Assembly (NCBI RefSeq): GCF_040436345.1
Contig: NC_133230.1
Coordinates: forward strand, 21,028,197-21,092,196
Direction: 5' to 3'
Length of the DNA stretch: 64,000 nt
Origin: Pagrus major
Lineage: Eukaryota > Chordata > Actinopteri > Spariformes > Sparidae
Shown here: positions 27,476 to 40,567 of the stretch, piece by piece
Numbering within the stretch: the first letter of the stretch is position 1
Layout of the letters: each line of letters begins with the position of its first letter
The notes under the pieces: generated by a model
What the model was told of the DNA's origin: nothing
Seen by the model: only the letters and a program-made list of their open reading frames with translations
Databases searched by the model: none
Made by a program: the position numbers and the translations under genes

Positions 27476-30400
27476 TGTGTATCTGTGCGTCTGAATTCCG
27501 ATAAGCCTCTAACTAAAGTCAGCACTCACCAGAGACTCCAGTTCTTGTTTTTCTTCTATCCTCTCTGTAATGTTACGCTGAAACGGTAAATTGCTTCCAA
27601 TCACAGCAGAATCAGCTGTGACTTCAGGTGTTTATTCCTCCAGAGGGCCTGGCTCTGCACCTGACTGTCTCCTCCAAAGCTGGCTGGCTCTGAGCAGCTG
27701 AGCTGTGGCTCTTGGCCTCCTCTCCACCCAGCCCTCCCATCAAAACACTTGGCAAAACCCCACAAAACCTGTAAAATTTTCACTGCAGTTGAATACAAAG
27801 GTGAATTTTGCATGACTTCATCATTCACATTCACATCAAATCCGTGTCTGTTAGCAACTTTGTATTTATGTAATCTAGAAAAGAGTACAGGTGTACACCT
27901 GATTCAGACCAAGAGATTTTCCTGACTGAAAATACAAGATTAACCTACAATAGTGACTACAACAATACAACAATGAATCTTTTGCTTCCATACTATGCCA
28001 TATTTACAGTAACACAATAATTGGGAAGTAGCAGGAAGGAAAAGAATGTCGTACATTGTTAGAATCATAATACATCATCTCCAATCACAAAGACACTGAA
28101 GTTAATGTTTATATTATGTATGTGCCTCTCCGTACTGTACTGAATAACACCATAGTGAGTGAGTCTGGACTGGTCTTTTGTTGGTTTTGTCTATTTTCCT
28201 CATCGGTATAATCCTCCCCTCCTGATATGGCAGTGAAGCATTGAAATGATACCAGAAAGCAGCATGTGGTTGGGATACGTCCTCCAGTAATAAAACCAAT
28301 ATTGTAAGATAATTATCATGGATTTTACAATATGCCCACTGCATTTCTCCTGGAGGGGAAAACTGTCAGGCATTTGCAGATGAATTTTGCTTTTTATTAG
28401 CTCATAGTAAAACACTGCCTCAGTATCTTAGATGTAATACAATAGCCTGGCTTTATAGTCGAGGGAAGCTGCAATAAAAAATAAATGCATCAGTGGTTGC
28501 ATACTAATGTAATGTGCAACATAATGCATATTATACAGTATGTAGTCACCTTGTTTGATGTTACATATTTTGTGAGATATAAATGTCCAGAGGTGTAGAT
28601 GCTCATTGGCCAAAGGCAACAACATTTAAAGATAAGCCAATCTGTATTCTGTTGTTGCCAGATTTCTATGTAAAAGACATACTTGTTATTCCCAAAACAA
28701 CTGCAGAAAATTGCTACGAATAAATAGTGAAATCAGTGTGTCAACACTATAACTAAATCTAAAGCTATACTCAAATAAAAATTCAATTACTCCCATAAAA
28801 AATGACTCAATTAAAAGTTGAAATTGGCTATTGGTTATGTAAACTGCCTCCTAAAGCCCACCGATTGCTTCTATAACTCATGTGCATTACTTGTATGCGT
28901 TACTACCCACCCCTGCATATTAAATACAATTTTGGATCTAATAAAAAAAAAAATCTTAGTATAAACAGTCCCCCTTACAACTGAAGATTCTCCTTGTGAA
29001 CAAGTGAGCCTACTATAACATATGGCACAGAAATCTTCCAACAGTGTATTGTTGTTCCTGAATTTCTGCACACAAAGAGGTTCTTCAAAGTTTCATCTTC
29101 AAACTATTCAGGTATAGCGACTTTCGACTGCCATCACAACCGTATAAAATATATATAACTCTCATTCTTGAAGACATTGGCATGTTTGTTTTCCTGTCAT
29201 GTGTCTAGAGAGTGTGAGTGACGAATGGATCGACATGTCAAGGTGAGCTGCATTCAAACCAAATCACTGCTATGCATCTTAACCAGCTGAACTAAGGGAA
29301 TTGCTTACCTTTTATCATGAAGAATGTCCCTAAAAATACACGTTAAACCAACTACAGGGCAGTTGTGGCCATTATTCTAACCTTTATAGCAGACACAAAT
29401 CCACTACCAGCTGTTCCCAGCCAGCCATGTGTTTTGCCTCAGTTTAATTTACTGCATGGAAGGTAATTCTGCGGTTTTAGTACGTTTTACCTCAGTATTG
29501 TATAACAGAAAAGCAGCAGTACATCCTTACACTCACAGGAGCAGCAGGTTAGTCACTCTGACTGCCTCTTTGCAGCCTGTCAGAATGAGCCATGGCTGAG
29601 CAGGTGGGATTGTCCCACCACGGAGATGTATGCATCAGGAAGCTGTAAATTATCCACCGCCTTCCATTTGTTTACGCCTCCTGTTTCCCGCCAAACAAAC
29701 TACTAGATTTCCCATGAGAGCGTCCCGGCCCCCACACAGCGTCCTCAGTGGACATGCTTTACGGGCGTCACTGCCAGATGAAAACAGTTAAAACACCATT
29801 TTTTTAAAAAGGTGTGTTTGTGCGGAGGGGTGAGCGAGGCTTGGATTCAGCTCAATTATTAGCACAAAACGAGAGGGTGTGCGATAAATCGGCATGCCGA
29901 TCATGCCTGTCGTTCCTTTGAATAAACGCCCTGATTCATTTCGCAGACAAGCAATTATGCTCGAATTTTATTTTAATCCATCTCCTGATTCATGCATCAA
30001 CACCTACAACACCAGGGCCTGTGGAGAAGGAGCGGGAGCTACTGTAGTGTGGGGAGAAAAGTATCACAATGCTGATACGACATGTACACTATATGCCTTC
30101 AAACATTGTGCTTATTTAATAACACTACTGCATGTTATGTGTGACTATTAATTGTCTGCTTTTCCTTTCTTTAGGATCAACCTTAAGTTTTGATTAAATA
30201 GAACAGCTTCTTTGTTGTCAAACTCAAGCTCATTATATAGTCTATGCATACTCTGAGAGTTTCAGCTCTTTCTGACTTAAATGAAAATCCAAATTTTGTC
30301 ACCCCAGATGGACTCTGTTAATTAGATGCACTAAAATGTCAGCAGAAGCTTCTCATTTGATGTTTTTACACTCTTTCGAGATGGTTTTACTGGGGCTAAA

Positions 30401-31370
30401 TCTAGTCTAAGCCTTGTGTGAGTGTGTGTGAGTGTGCACCTAATATTTGAGTTTTATGTCTCTGTGCCAGAATGTTTTATTAACGCGGTGCCTCACAGAC
30501 GAGTTGACATATTTCACTAGTGAAGGACGTGACCCTGGTTGTTTATTTCCCATGATGAAATTGTCCAGAGGTTGATGACTCCGTAAATAAACAGTTCGTG
30601 GAGCAGTAGCTCTTGGCTTCCGGTGACCAATGTAATTATTATTGTGTAATCATCACAGGACAGATGTGTTTCAGGTTTTTCAACATCACACATCCTCGCC
30701 CAAGCAACCTTGCTCATCAGTGTCTTGGTAGCTTGTGTGGTCCACAGATCGCCCCGCATGATCCACAGACATCGTAATGACTTTCCTGAATGAAATGAAA
30801 TCCTCTGCACCTGACCTCGATTGGGTCCTTCTAAATGAAGATTCTACAATTGGGCGGAACCCATGCAGCAAAGTACAATGTTCCTGTAGCAAGATGATGA
30901 TGATGAAGACAACAAAAAGTTTATTTCAGTCATAATATCATTGAGTGTTTTATTTATTTTGCCTTATTTCACTTTGCTTTTGTGGTTTTTGATAACAGAG
31001 GTCATTACAGCCTCATTTCAGTCTCAGTTTTCTATCAGTGAAACTAGCTACCTTTTGGATTCGTGTCATTCATAATCGGATATTTACTTTTTTTCATTTT
31101 TTTTCACTGTATTTACGACAATTAAAGTGCTCTGTTGTAGCTGGCTAATGTAAGACACAAAAATAAACCTCATTAAAATGTGTTATTTTCACCGTTGAAA
31201 TACTTAAATAGTTTGTCAAAGAACCTCAGACTTCGGTGTATGTCATCCACTTCCAAAATCAAACTTATGCTCTTATTCCTGCTCTACTGTATAAAAAAAT
31301 GTCCTGTTGCTTTTGCTTCTTTTGGTTCTGCACACAACTTGGCAGTCTCATAAGACAGACAAGCGTGTCA

Positions 31371-31520
31371 GTTTTATCTATATAGCCCAAAATCACAAAT
31401 CACACAGCTTCATTGGGCCTTAGCATAGGCACAGTGACACAGTCCTTCCTGAGACCCTCAATTCAAGAGAGGAAAGGTTTCCCACAGAAGCAATTTTAGA
31501 AGGGGGAAGTAAAGGAAACC
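31371..31520. repeat. Degenerate interspersed teleost repeat
   Basis: ATCTATATAGCCCAAAATCACAAATCA and the following CAGTCCTTCCTGAGACCCTC match by eye an interspersed repeat seen widely in percomorph genomes. The 3' boundary is uncertain and may extend to about 31930. Confidence 0.45.
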
Positions 31521-33344
31521 TTGTTAAAAGAACAGACACACTAAATCACAGAATATGCAGATTCCAGTGACAAAATTTCTGATATATGTTGATTATAAAT
31601 ATATGTAAGTAATGTGGATCCAGGATGACAACTTAGCAACTTGAGGATGACCTCCTCTCCACCATGGTGACCTGGAAGAAGGAAGGCCACACAAAGAAAA
31701 AAATAACAAAAATAATCAGAATGTGTGCAACTGTTCTTGACACAAATACAGACACTGGGGCGACGACCCAGATCCAACATCTGCATGAGGCACCGACAGC
31801 CAGGAGCGCAAGAGAGAGAGAGGAAGAACTTCTCTCGCTCAAACATCCAACAATCTCGTCACCATGAAAAGAAACACATTACTGGGGCCTCACAAACCCA
31901 ATAACACCCATTAAGCAGACCTGGTCATACAGGATTTAATCTAATTTACTGACAATTAATGGACGTCATGCGGCTGTCTGTTAACACCAGAGCAGCTGAA
32001 ACCTGGGCTACAACTCAGAAACAGGAAGTCTGGCAACTGCTGCAGTAGCTTTCATTAGTGATTTTCTTCTTTTTCCTCCATAGATTTAGAAAATCAATTG
32101 ACCTCATCACTCCATTATCATTATCTGCAAATGTCTTCATTAGTACGCCAATAGTAGGGTTCAAGAGTACAATAGTACTGTGTTAAATCATCTACTTCCT
32201 GGGGTGTACATTTTGTACAATGACCAGTATCTTACTTTATACCAATCTATTAATTGAGCTCTGCTCTGCTCTGTTCTATAAGTCGCCATGAGATTTTACT
32301 AGTTTTTCTACCCAAGCCACCTTACCATGCTTTGTCAGCACAATTTACTGCCTATAGATCTGCTGTATGGACAATCTATAAAGCCCTCCCTCCTAGCGCC
32401 CACGCAGCTGTTAGAAACTGTGTTGCAGAGGGAGAAATTAAAGGGCCAAGCAAACAGGGATCCATAAACATATTATGTCCTGTTGTTAATGGAAATGTCA
32501 TCAGCAGAAGTCTCGCAGCTCTATTGAGCGATGAGCCAATTTCCCTGACTCTCTCTAAACCACTCACATGTAAAATGGCTGGAAATTCGCAGGATTAAGT
32601 ATGTACAGTAGCGCCAGTTCGCCACCAAAAACAAAACGACCAGATTTTCCAACCAATTAAATTTAAAAGCCTCTTATCCCGCTTTTGAATGGACTGTAAT
32701 AAAAAGGAAGTTGAGAGTAGAAATGGAGAGCTTCTCTTGGAGGATGAATAATGACACATAAACATTTACTGTGTGTGGCCGGGCCCTGCTACTCACTGGC
32801 CTCTCTGCCCTTCCATAATAACCACCCTGCCTCCTGCCTATTGAGTTATCATAAAGTGAGGTGTGTGTCTCTGAAGTCTGTATCAGCGGTTGATTGACCG
32901 TGACACTGACCGCAGCTCCTCCTGAGGCAGCAGCATCACACAGTCACGGTCATGACTGTGGGTCACTGAACACGGAAAGAGACGACGCTTAACCTTTAAT
33001 TCTAGCATCGGCATTCCTTTCAACCTGTGAGATGTTTCTGATGATATGAAGTCATGCAGGAGGAACAGATCAAACTCAGGTTTTCTCAGCGTTACATTAA
33101 AAAGCAGGAGTTGTTATCAGAGTGCTGTTTTCCCTGATAGCTTCGGTCGACTAGACTCTGCTGCTCTGATCGACAGTAATATCCAACAAATTACCATTTT
33201 ACCAGCATGTAATGAAAGTGAGGGTGAAATGGGTTCTGCAAAACGCTTCAGTTTATCAGATTAGGGAGACACAGTAGTCCCCGAGTTATCTCAGGAGAGC
33301 TCTTGCAACAAAGACAAAAGAGGTTGCAAATGCAAATACACATC

Positions 33345-33480
33345 ATGACAAAAGGCACAGAGCTATTTTGAGCTAAATGCTGACATAGGCATGCGCACAA
33401 TGATAATCCTAACATGCTGATGTTAGCAGGTGTAGTATTTACCATGTTCTCCATGTTAGTTGCATGGAAATATTACAAAT
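33345..33480 (-). repeat. Inverted-orientation copy of the GCATGTTAGC-type repeat
   Basis: TTTTGAGCTAAATGCTGAC, CCTAACATGCTGATGTTAGC and ACCATGTTCTCCATGTTAG correspond to the reverse complement of the copy at 27245-27475. Confidence 0.5.
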
Positions 33481-34009
33481 TGACATGGTTTGAGCATGGC
33501 CCAGGATAGGACAGCTCTGCAGTGGTTGATTAAAACTGCCCAGAACAAATTGGTACCATCTACCGAGAATCAGCGATATCTGCTAGGTTAGGTGTCTGCC
33601 AGAGCACAAAGGACACTAAAAGACGAATCCCACCCCAGCAACAGTCTGTTGCCTTGCGCGTCTGGCAAGCAATACAGAAGTATTGTGGAACCGTAACAAT
33701 AAACTACAGAGCAGCAGATAAATTGTTTTTCTTGTGTAACATAAAGGGACACAACTTGCTTTTTGTTGCACAACCCTGTGCTGTAAAATGACAAATAGAT
33801 TAACCTTTAACCCTCAGCGTACAACTTTGAACCTCAGTTTCGCATGTTACGGTGATGGTGGTAAATGAAAAGTCTGGGAATCACAAAAGTCACCACAGAT
33901 TATTCTTAGGTGAACATGAATGTGAGTACATTTCTTGGCTGTCCATCAAATAGCTATTGAAACAAAAAGAAATTATTTTTGTAAGCTAATACATGTCTTT
34001 TGAAGGTAT

Positions 34010-34470
34010 TGTGCTTGTGCTACATAATAGTGGATGGAGCCACTGAGATGTCACCCATTGGTTTGAGAACTTCAAGTTCAACACATCATTGCCATCTTGA
34101 CTTATGGAGCCAGATGTGACCATATTTGGATGACAGGGTGGAGCTGGGGAGGAAATCCTGATTGAATCTGTCTGAAAACCTGAGGACACTCTGTTTTAGC
34201 CACACCCTAAAACATACCCTGCTTTATCATCTATTTTACTCTAAATTGGACCATAATTTACAAAATGAACAAAGAAGACTTAAACTAGCGACTGAGGCTA
34301 TTAACTCGCTAGAAAAATGTTTACTGCGGTAATAAATCAAGTGAGAATTAGGGGGATTTTCTCATAAACTTACAAACAATCCCAACTTCTACTAGGCCAT
34401 TCAAAAGAATGCAGGTTTAAGACACTTCCACTTTACTTTTCAGAACTGGGATCTCCATCCACTTTTAATG
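34010..34470. repeat. Degenerate copy of a teleost non-autonomous element
   Basis: GGATGGAGCCACTGAGATGTCACCCATTGG, AAAACATACCCTGCTTT, AAACTAGCGACTGAGGC, GAAAAATGTTTACTG and GAATGCAGGTTTAAG occur in the order of an abundant fish repeat that I recognise from many loci. It has no coding capacity. Confidence 0.55.
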
Positions 34471-35826
34471 CTGTCTGTGCTGCACACAAAGCAAGGACTA
34501 CACTGTCAGACACTTTTAATCACACTGTTGTTGAAGACGTGCAGGGATTTACACTAGAAACATTCCTGGTGGTTTGTTTGCAGCCATTGCAACTGAATCC
34601 ATTTTATAAGCTTTTCTTATGATTTCGCAATTGCCATACAGTACTGTTACTATTTGGAAGGATTTTGGAAAACAGCTTAAGTGTGATGTTATAAACATGA
34701 GCAGCTTTTCAATAATGACACAGAAGCTCTGTTGTGACTGGTAATGTGTGCTTTTGTGGCTCAATTTAGACTCCTAGTGGAGGAAAGTGAAAACAGTTTA
34801 CGTGGCAACAGTCTGAATGGTTTTTTGTTCCTCTCACCTCAGAAACAGACAGTCAGTTGTCTGTCCCGGAGTGCTATGCTGACTGAGGCCTCCTGTTTGT
34901 CTTTGGTTTAAATTGAAGGGGAAAAAAATCACTGGGCTTTGTTGTTGTCATGAAAGCCTTCCGGATCTCATCATTATTGTTCCACTCAGACACCCTGAAG
35001 GGGAGAAAGCAGCCGACTGCTTTGATGGAGTGGCCCACACCTGCATGATTACACAGGAAGAGGGGGGACATGGGAGAATGAAAATGATGAAATGAAGAGC
35101 AGCAACAAGGCCAGTGAGCCTGCAGGTCTCTTGTTAACACTTGAGCCTGATTGGCAGGTGGCATGTGGTCTGTGTTGAATTCATCGCAGACATTAACCCA
35201 GTAACCTATTCCACAAGTGACCCTTCACTAGACTGATAATATGATTGTTTCCCCTTTGTTTTCTTATCATCTCCCTCCTTGTGGAGAAATAGCAAACAAA
35301 TGAGCCAGATGCTGCTTGTAATGACTGTGTGCAGTATGACCATGCAGTGCAAAGCGGTGTGAAATATGTCTGTGAGGTCTGGCAGAGATCCTGTGACTCT
35401 GAGCATCATGATATGACTGTGATATGAGTGAGTAAGCAGCTGTGAGTGTCACTGTTCATATCTTACACACTGACATCATGTCCCAAGACAAAAAGCAGGA
35501 ATAGAAGAGGACAGAATAGAAAGAGAGCTCTGAGGAGAAGCATGTTAATAACTGTGACAGATCGGGGAGCATCAGAGGACGAGTGGGAGTAGGTGACAAT
35601 ATCAAACAGTCAGCAGTCAGATCTGAGTGGCTGTCACAAGTGACTTAAAGGTATGTAATCGTCGTTGACATTTCCATTTACAGTGAGAAGTAAATTCTGT
35701 TTTCTGACACTCACTTTTGTCTCTCAGTTAACCTCCCACACAGAGAAAGAGCGAGGAGGGCTATGAGACATGTGGGCCTGTAAAGATGAGGTCACTCCTT
35801 AAAACTGATCACCTGTTTCCCTCACA

Positions 35827-35927
35827 TTAAAGGCTAACGCCACCAATTTTACACATTGAAGTGTTCACAGGTCTCGGGAAATACTACTGCGTATGTGGAA
35901 AAAGTAATAAAAAGCCTTTTGTGATCA
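35827..35927 (+). mobile_element. Solo half of the fold-back MITE found at 42382
   Basis: From TTAAAGGCTAACGCCACC through CCAATTTTACACATTGAAG, TACTACTGCGTATGTGG to AAAGCCTTTTGTG the sequence tracks the left arm of 42382-42843. The partner arm is absent. It may be a half-deleted copy. Confidence 0.75.
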
Positions 35928-38129
35928 GCATTAATCAATATGGTATAAATACTGCAATATTCATTTCTGAATATTATAATTTCTGTAACATAGAGAGTCT
36001 TTTTTACACTCACAAAAAAATATTATATATAATGATTACTGACATTAGAAATGTATGTAGATGACACTACAGAGATGGCATGGCTTCACCCTGTGTTGCA
36101 AAGCTTTGTCCACAGTATCTCAGACTGTTTACAATCCATGAATCATCCACTAGGGGGTGCAAGAGTGGCACAAAAGATAATGATCCCAGCAGAGGTGCTG
36201 CATGAGGCATTCCCTTTAATCAACAGTCCTTAATGAATTGATTTTAGCATACTGTGATGAATCGTTATAAAGTCAGTTAAGTGGCTGTTTTCATTAAGGA
36301 CTTTTAAATAAAGCTCTTGAGTGTGAAGTGTATACTGTATGTGACCCTTTGACAATGAAACGTTAATGAGGATTTCGATAATTACACCCCCATGTCTGTA
36401 ACTATACAGGATCTGTGCTGATTCATAACAGAATGTTCTGCTCATAACTGACAGCAGTCACGCTCAAAGCCTCGGAGGAATAAGAACCGACCAGGAAGAA
36501 ACCATAAAGAGTGTGGGATGATGTATAGATGTGTCATAATCTTAGCTGGGGGATTTGCGTTTCTGTGTTTACCTGGACAGTGTTTGTCAGTAAAAGTCAC
36601 TGGGTCAGATAATTGAGTAAAAAGAGACAGATGGTGGCAGCATTTACTGCTGATTACATGGAGGTCATAAACTGCTTTTCAGTAGCTGGGGATGTCAGGT
36701 CCAAGGCTATTAAACTGCCAGAGCCTGAATCTTAGAGGGATGCAGCTGCACCGGCAGGAGAGTGGAGGGGTTTAAACAGTGAGCCAAAACTATAGACTCC
36801 ATCATGGAGAGTACAAGTACACAATATTTACTGTATATTGTGCGCAAGGTTTCATATCTGCAACGCTGCATATGGTGTTTTGTGCAACTCAACAGTGCAT
36901 TATTTCAAAAAAGAGCAGTTGATCTTCTTCCCACATCATTGAAGTTGGCATCCTGAAGCGAGGGACGTAGCTGCTGTCACTCACACAGAGTAAAATATTC
37001 CATACCACAGGCCTCCGGGCTACTGCAAAATTGCATAGAGTGGCTGTATGTGCACAATGCAGGAAATATAAATAGTATATGCTGATGTAGGGCCATGCGC
37101 AGAGTCGTAAAATGACACGAGGACACAAGAGAAGCGATGTTCTTCTGCAAACCTGCTGGACAATGCAGAATGCATTATTCTAACAAATGGTGTTATAAAA
37201 TCGTCTATGATTTATCACCCTATGGTAAATATCCACATAGTCAGACTCTGCAAAAGTGAGGCTGTGGAGGCCACATTTGATTTTAACCCACTGATAAAGT
37301 TTTGTAGTTACTGAGGGTAAACTGTGATATTTACACCAGCTAGAGATGTACTCCTGGTAGAACAGTGTAAATATAGATTACACAAAGCATTAGCACTAAT
37401 TGAATATATTGAGGTTTACTGGACTGCAATAACATGCTGATGTTAGATTTATATCTGTGGATAAGTCACTGTTTGATTCTAGTGTGCAGGACTCACCATT
37501 CATTTACATTAGCCTGGTGTATTGGCTTCCCAGGGAACATCTGCTGTGGAGAGTGTTTACTGATCATACTGATGTATTTGTCCACCAACGCCGTAAGACA
37601 GACAATCAATATTCCAATTACAGGTAGATTCCCATTCTTGCACTGTAGAATGGTGAACATCAGTCAATACTGTTGTCAAAATCGTATGTACAAAAAGGTG
37701 CTCGGAGCAGGATATTTGCAAATCACCCGCAGCTTTGTGGTGCTGATAACTCAAATAGTCAATCCTCTCAGCCACAATTATATAATAAAATGTAAAATAT
37801 GCATAGTTGTAGAATATTTATTATATAGAATATTAGCGTGTGCGTTTGTTTTGGAAGTGAGTGAAAGACAACTCATTTTTATTGCTATTTTCTTTTTTTA
37901 AAACAGCTTTATCTATTTGTGGCTATGTAAGACTAATTATTGTAATATGACAATGATGAAATAAAGTAACATTTGTGTTAGTACTGTACAACCAGACTGC
38001 AGAGTAGCTTCTTTCTCCAGGCTGTGAGACCCATAAATTTATCTTCAGCCTTAAAGAATAGTTTTAATTTATGAATTATCCAATTATCCGAAGTCTGAAT
38101 CCGCCCTGATGACAGGCAGAATAACTCTG

Positions 38130-38260
38130 GGTTGACCCATCCTCCATCTAAGTTTCATGGAAATCTGTTCAGTAGTTTCGGAGTAATCCTGCTGAAAAAC
38201 CAGCCAACAAAAAAAAAACGGGTGAAACAGGTGAAAGCATAACCTTCTTGGCAGAGGTCA
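38130..38260. repeat. Retroelement-tail-like teleost repeat
   Basis: CTAAGTTTCATGGAAATC, TTCAGTAGTTTCGGAGTAATCC, an A-rich tract and GCATAACCTTCTTGGCAGAGG form the well-known fish repeat motif order. A short isolated copy. Confidence 0.6.
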
Positions 38261-39417
38261 TTCTGTAGAAATAGCCAGTCTGCTCGCTGATGGTCTCGTT
38301 TGCTCATGTAGGTCATATAGAGGCATCAGTATTAAACTGGGACTGTTTCATAACCAGTTAAAAACTCCTGATAGTACATTTATAAGATGTGTGGTTCATT
38401 CACAGGTGTATATAAAATAGTGGTGGATTCCCTGACATAAAAACAGTATCTGCATTAAAATATAAAGTACTTTTCTTTACCTTTTGTGACATTTTTCTGC
38501 TTTCCTCCTGCTTTCTTCTAAATTTGTTTTTTTGTTCCAATTGTGTTTTGTGTTTCTGATGCTACATATACAAAACAGAATAAATTGGTATGTTTTTACC
38601 TAATCTTCAAGTAGCACAACAGCAAGCAAGCCTCCTTTTCATGTCACTGACTCCCCAACATAACCAGCACAATTATATCGCTATATTGTCATCACATCAT
38701 AAACCATACCAAGCCTCATTATATGGCAAACACTTTTCAGCTAGAAAACGTTACAGTCCTGCTTGGGTGGGTTTCCCGTTGCATGGTTGTTGTCAGATGT
38801 TGTTAACATGAAGACGAGAACATCCAGTGCCGCCTCCTCACAGCTGATGTGTGTCTGTTCAGCTTGACTGGCCCGTAATGAGGAGACAGAGCCCACTCTT
38901 TTTCAATTAGGACTGAACACTGAGAGTCAGCCAGAGGCCCTCCAGCTCAATCACGTCAGGAGCTTTGCTTACTTTCTCGCTGCATTCTAACTCAACTGTA
39001 TTGACACCGCAGTAAAGTGAGCTGAATCACCTGTCTGCACTCCCCGGCTCACCGTTTGGAGGGGATAAAGCGGCCCTGCATCAGCATAATCAAGTCCCAT
39101 GGCTGCTCTATTCCAAAAAGAGCACTGTTCACAGTTCCCTGAGTCTGACCTGCCAGTGCAAGTTTAATGCTCTCTCATCCTCCATCCATGGACATCCACA
39201 ACTATTAAACCCCCATCCTGCTTAGCTAGGTGCATCAGACACTAATGGAGACTGACTCTGGCCGTTTGCTTTGTGTTACCCCATTCATTTCCTCCAGCCA
39301 CCACGCCTGTGTTTAAATGGAGTGCGGGTGGGCAGGAGTGCTGCTCTCAGAGTCAAGATCCATTCATGATCCTCTGGATCATCCACGGATCAAGTGCTGT
39401 GTTCTCTTCTTCTCTCC

Positions 39418-39418
39418 T

Positions 39419-39470
<52 letters not shown>

Positions 39471-39480
39471 ATCTCTCTCT
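39418..39480. repeat. (CT)n microsatellite
   Basis: About 30 CT units with minor interruptions, followed by CTCAGG. A second run of about ten CT units lies at 39607-39627. Confidence 0.95.
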
Positions 39481-40414
39481 CCTCAGGCTTAGATTGGCCT
39501 CACATTAATGTTGATTAGCAGAGTGTGAAGGGAAGTGAGCAAACATCCAGAGGAGGCGCTCCTTATGAATAAATATTTGTTGTCCTTGTTTGAATAGTGA
39601 GGAGTGCTCTCTCTCTCTCTCTCTCTTGCATTACTTAATGACCTGGTGTTTACATCAGCCGTCTGTTTTACAGAATCTACAAAAGCTTGCTTTCTCTGTG
39701 GTGAAACTTGCTCACACAGCATTTCTCCGAGTTTTCTTGTTGATGCATAATCCTAATGCATCCTCATTTATAAATCATAACTGGGGCAGTAAGACTCGCA
39801 CACTGTTGCAATACATAATGCACTGCTTTGTGGATGCACAACACACAGTAAATTAGGTCAAAATTTAAGTCTTATTGTAGATATACATCATAGAGCATAT
39901 GCACACCATATTTGGTTTCCATCTTCAGCACCTACAGCATTGCAATCTCCCTGTTCAAGGATTGGAGAGAAACCCTATGTGCTGAACACACGCTGGCGGA
40001 GCTACTCTACATGAGCAGAGCAGGGATTGGTCCACAGCTCTGCCACTCAAACAGCAAATACTCTCCCACTTCCTCTGTCCTCCTTTCCTGGTGCAGCCTG
40101 AGGAGGGGAGGGGAATGGATCTTTTCTGTGTGACTCGCCGGAGCTCCCTCAGCCTGCTCCTTACCACCTGTCCTTGACTTACTGAGCTCGTACGAGACTG
40201 AGTGGAAGCTGTGCTTGCTCCCTCCTCTCCTCTGGCACCTCTCTGTCTGTGTTTATGTGAGCAGCTGCCATTTTTTGTATTCTTTTCAATCTCTCACTGT
40301 GGGGCTGTTTCTTTCTACCTGTGGTGCTTCAGTGGAGTGGCGAGGAGGGGAACATTCGTCCTCGGCCGGCGGAGCTCTGATGGGAGGCAGTGCTGGCTCT
40401 GGCTGGGACTGGGG

Positions 40415-40567
40415 ATGCTGAACGGGGGGAGGGAGGGCCTGTTTGAGCTGGGACAGCAGCTCCAGCAGCAGGGGGAGTATCAGGCCGCCCTCCACTGCTT
40501 CCTCAGCTGCCTGTTGGGACTGACCCATGTGCAGAGTTTCACCTCTCTGCCCAACTGCCTCCACCAG
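40415..40567 (+). CDS. cnst-like: Consortin-like exon 1 (first recognised coding exon)
   Basis: This exon encodes 51 residues starting MLNGGREGLFELGQQLQQQG and ending LPNCLHQ. The donor CAG|GTGACA at 40568 gives phase 0. A G stands at -3 of the ATG. The frame is also open back to 40202 but that stretch has no ATG and does not look like protein. A possible acceptor (GCTTCAG|TGG) at about 40332 means this could be an internal exon joined to an unseen upstream one. Confidence 0.75.

Larger units (their letters stand above)
26131..34009. other. Gene-free region
   Basis: No supported exon. It carries repeat remnants at 27245-27475, 31371-31520 and 33345-33480. The frames at 26217-26576 (both strands) and 31541-31846 have no paired splice signals and lie in or next to repeats. 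Confidence 0.55.
34471..40414. other. Gene-free region upstream of the consortin-like gene
   Basis: No supported exon. Contents are a half copy of the fold-back MITE (35827), a SINE/LINE-tail-like repeat (38130) and two CT microsatellites (39418, 39607). The last few hundred bases before 40415 become GC-richer and may hold the promoter and 5' UTR of the consortin-like gene. No start site could be assigned. Confidence 0.5.

Noticed and set aside
40202..40414. N-terminal extension of the consortin-like protein in the same frame
   Set aside because: It has no ATG and reads as Cys/Trp/Phe-rich sequence unlike the family, so it is treated as 5' UTR or intron.
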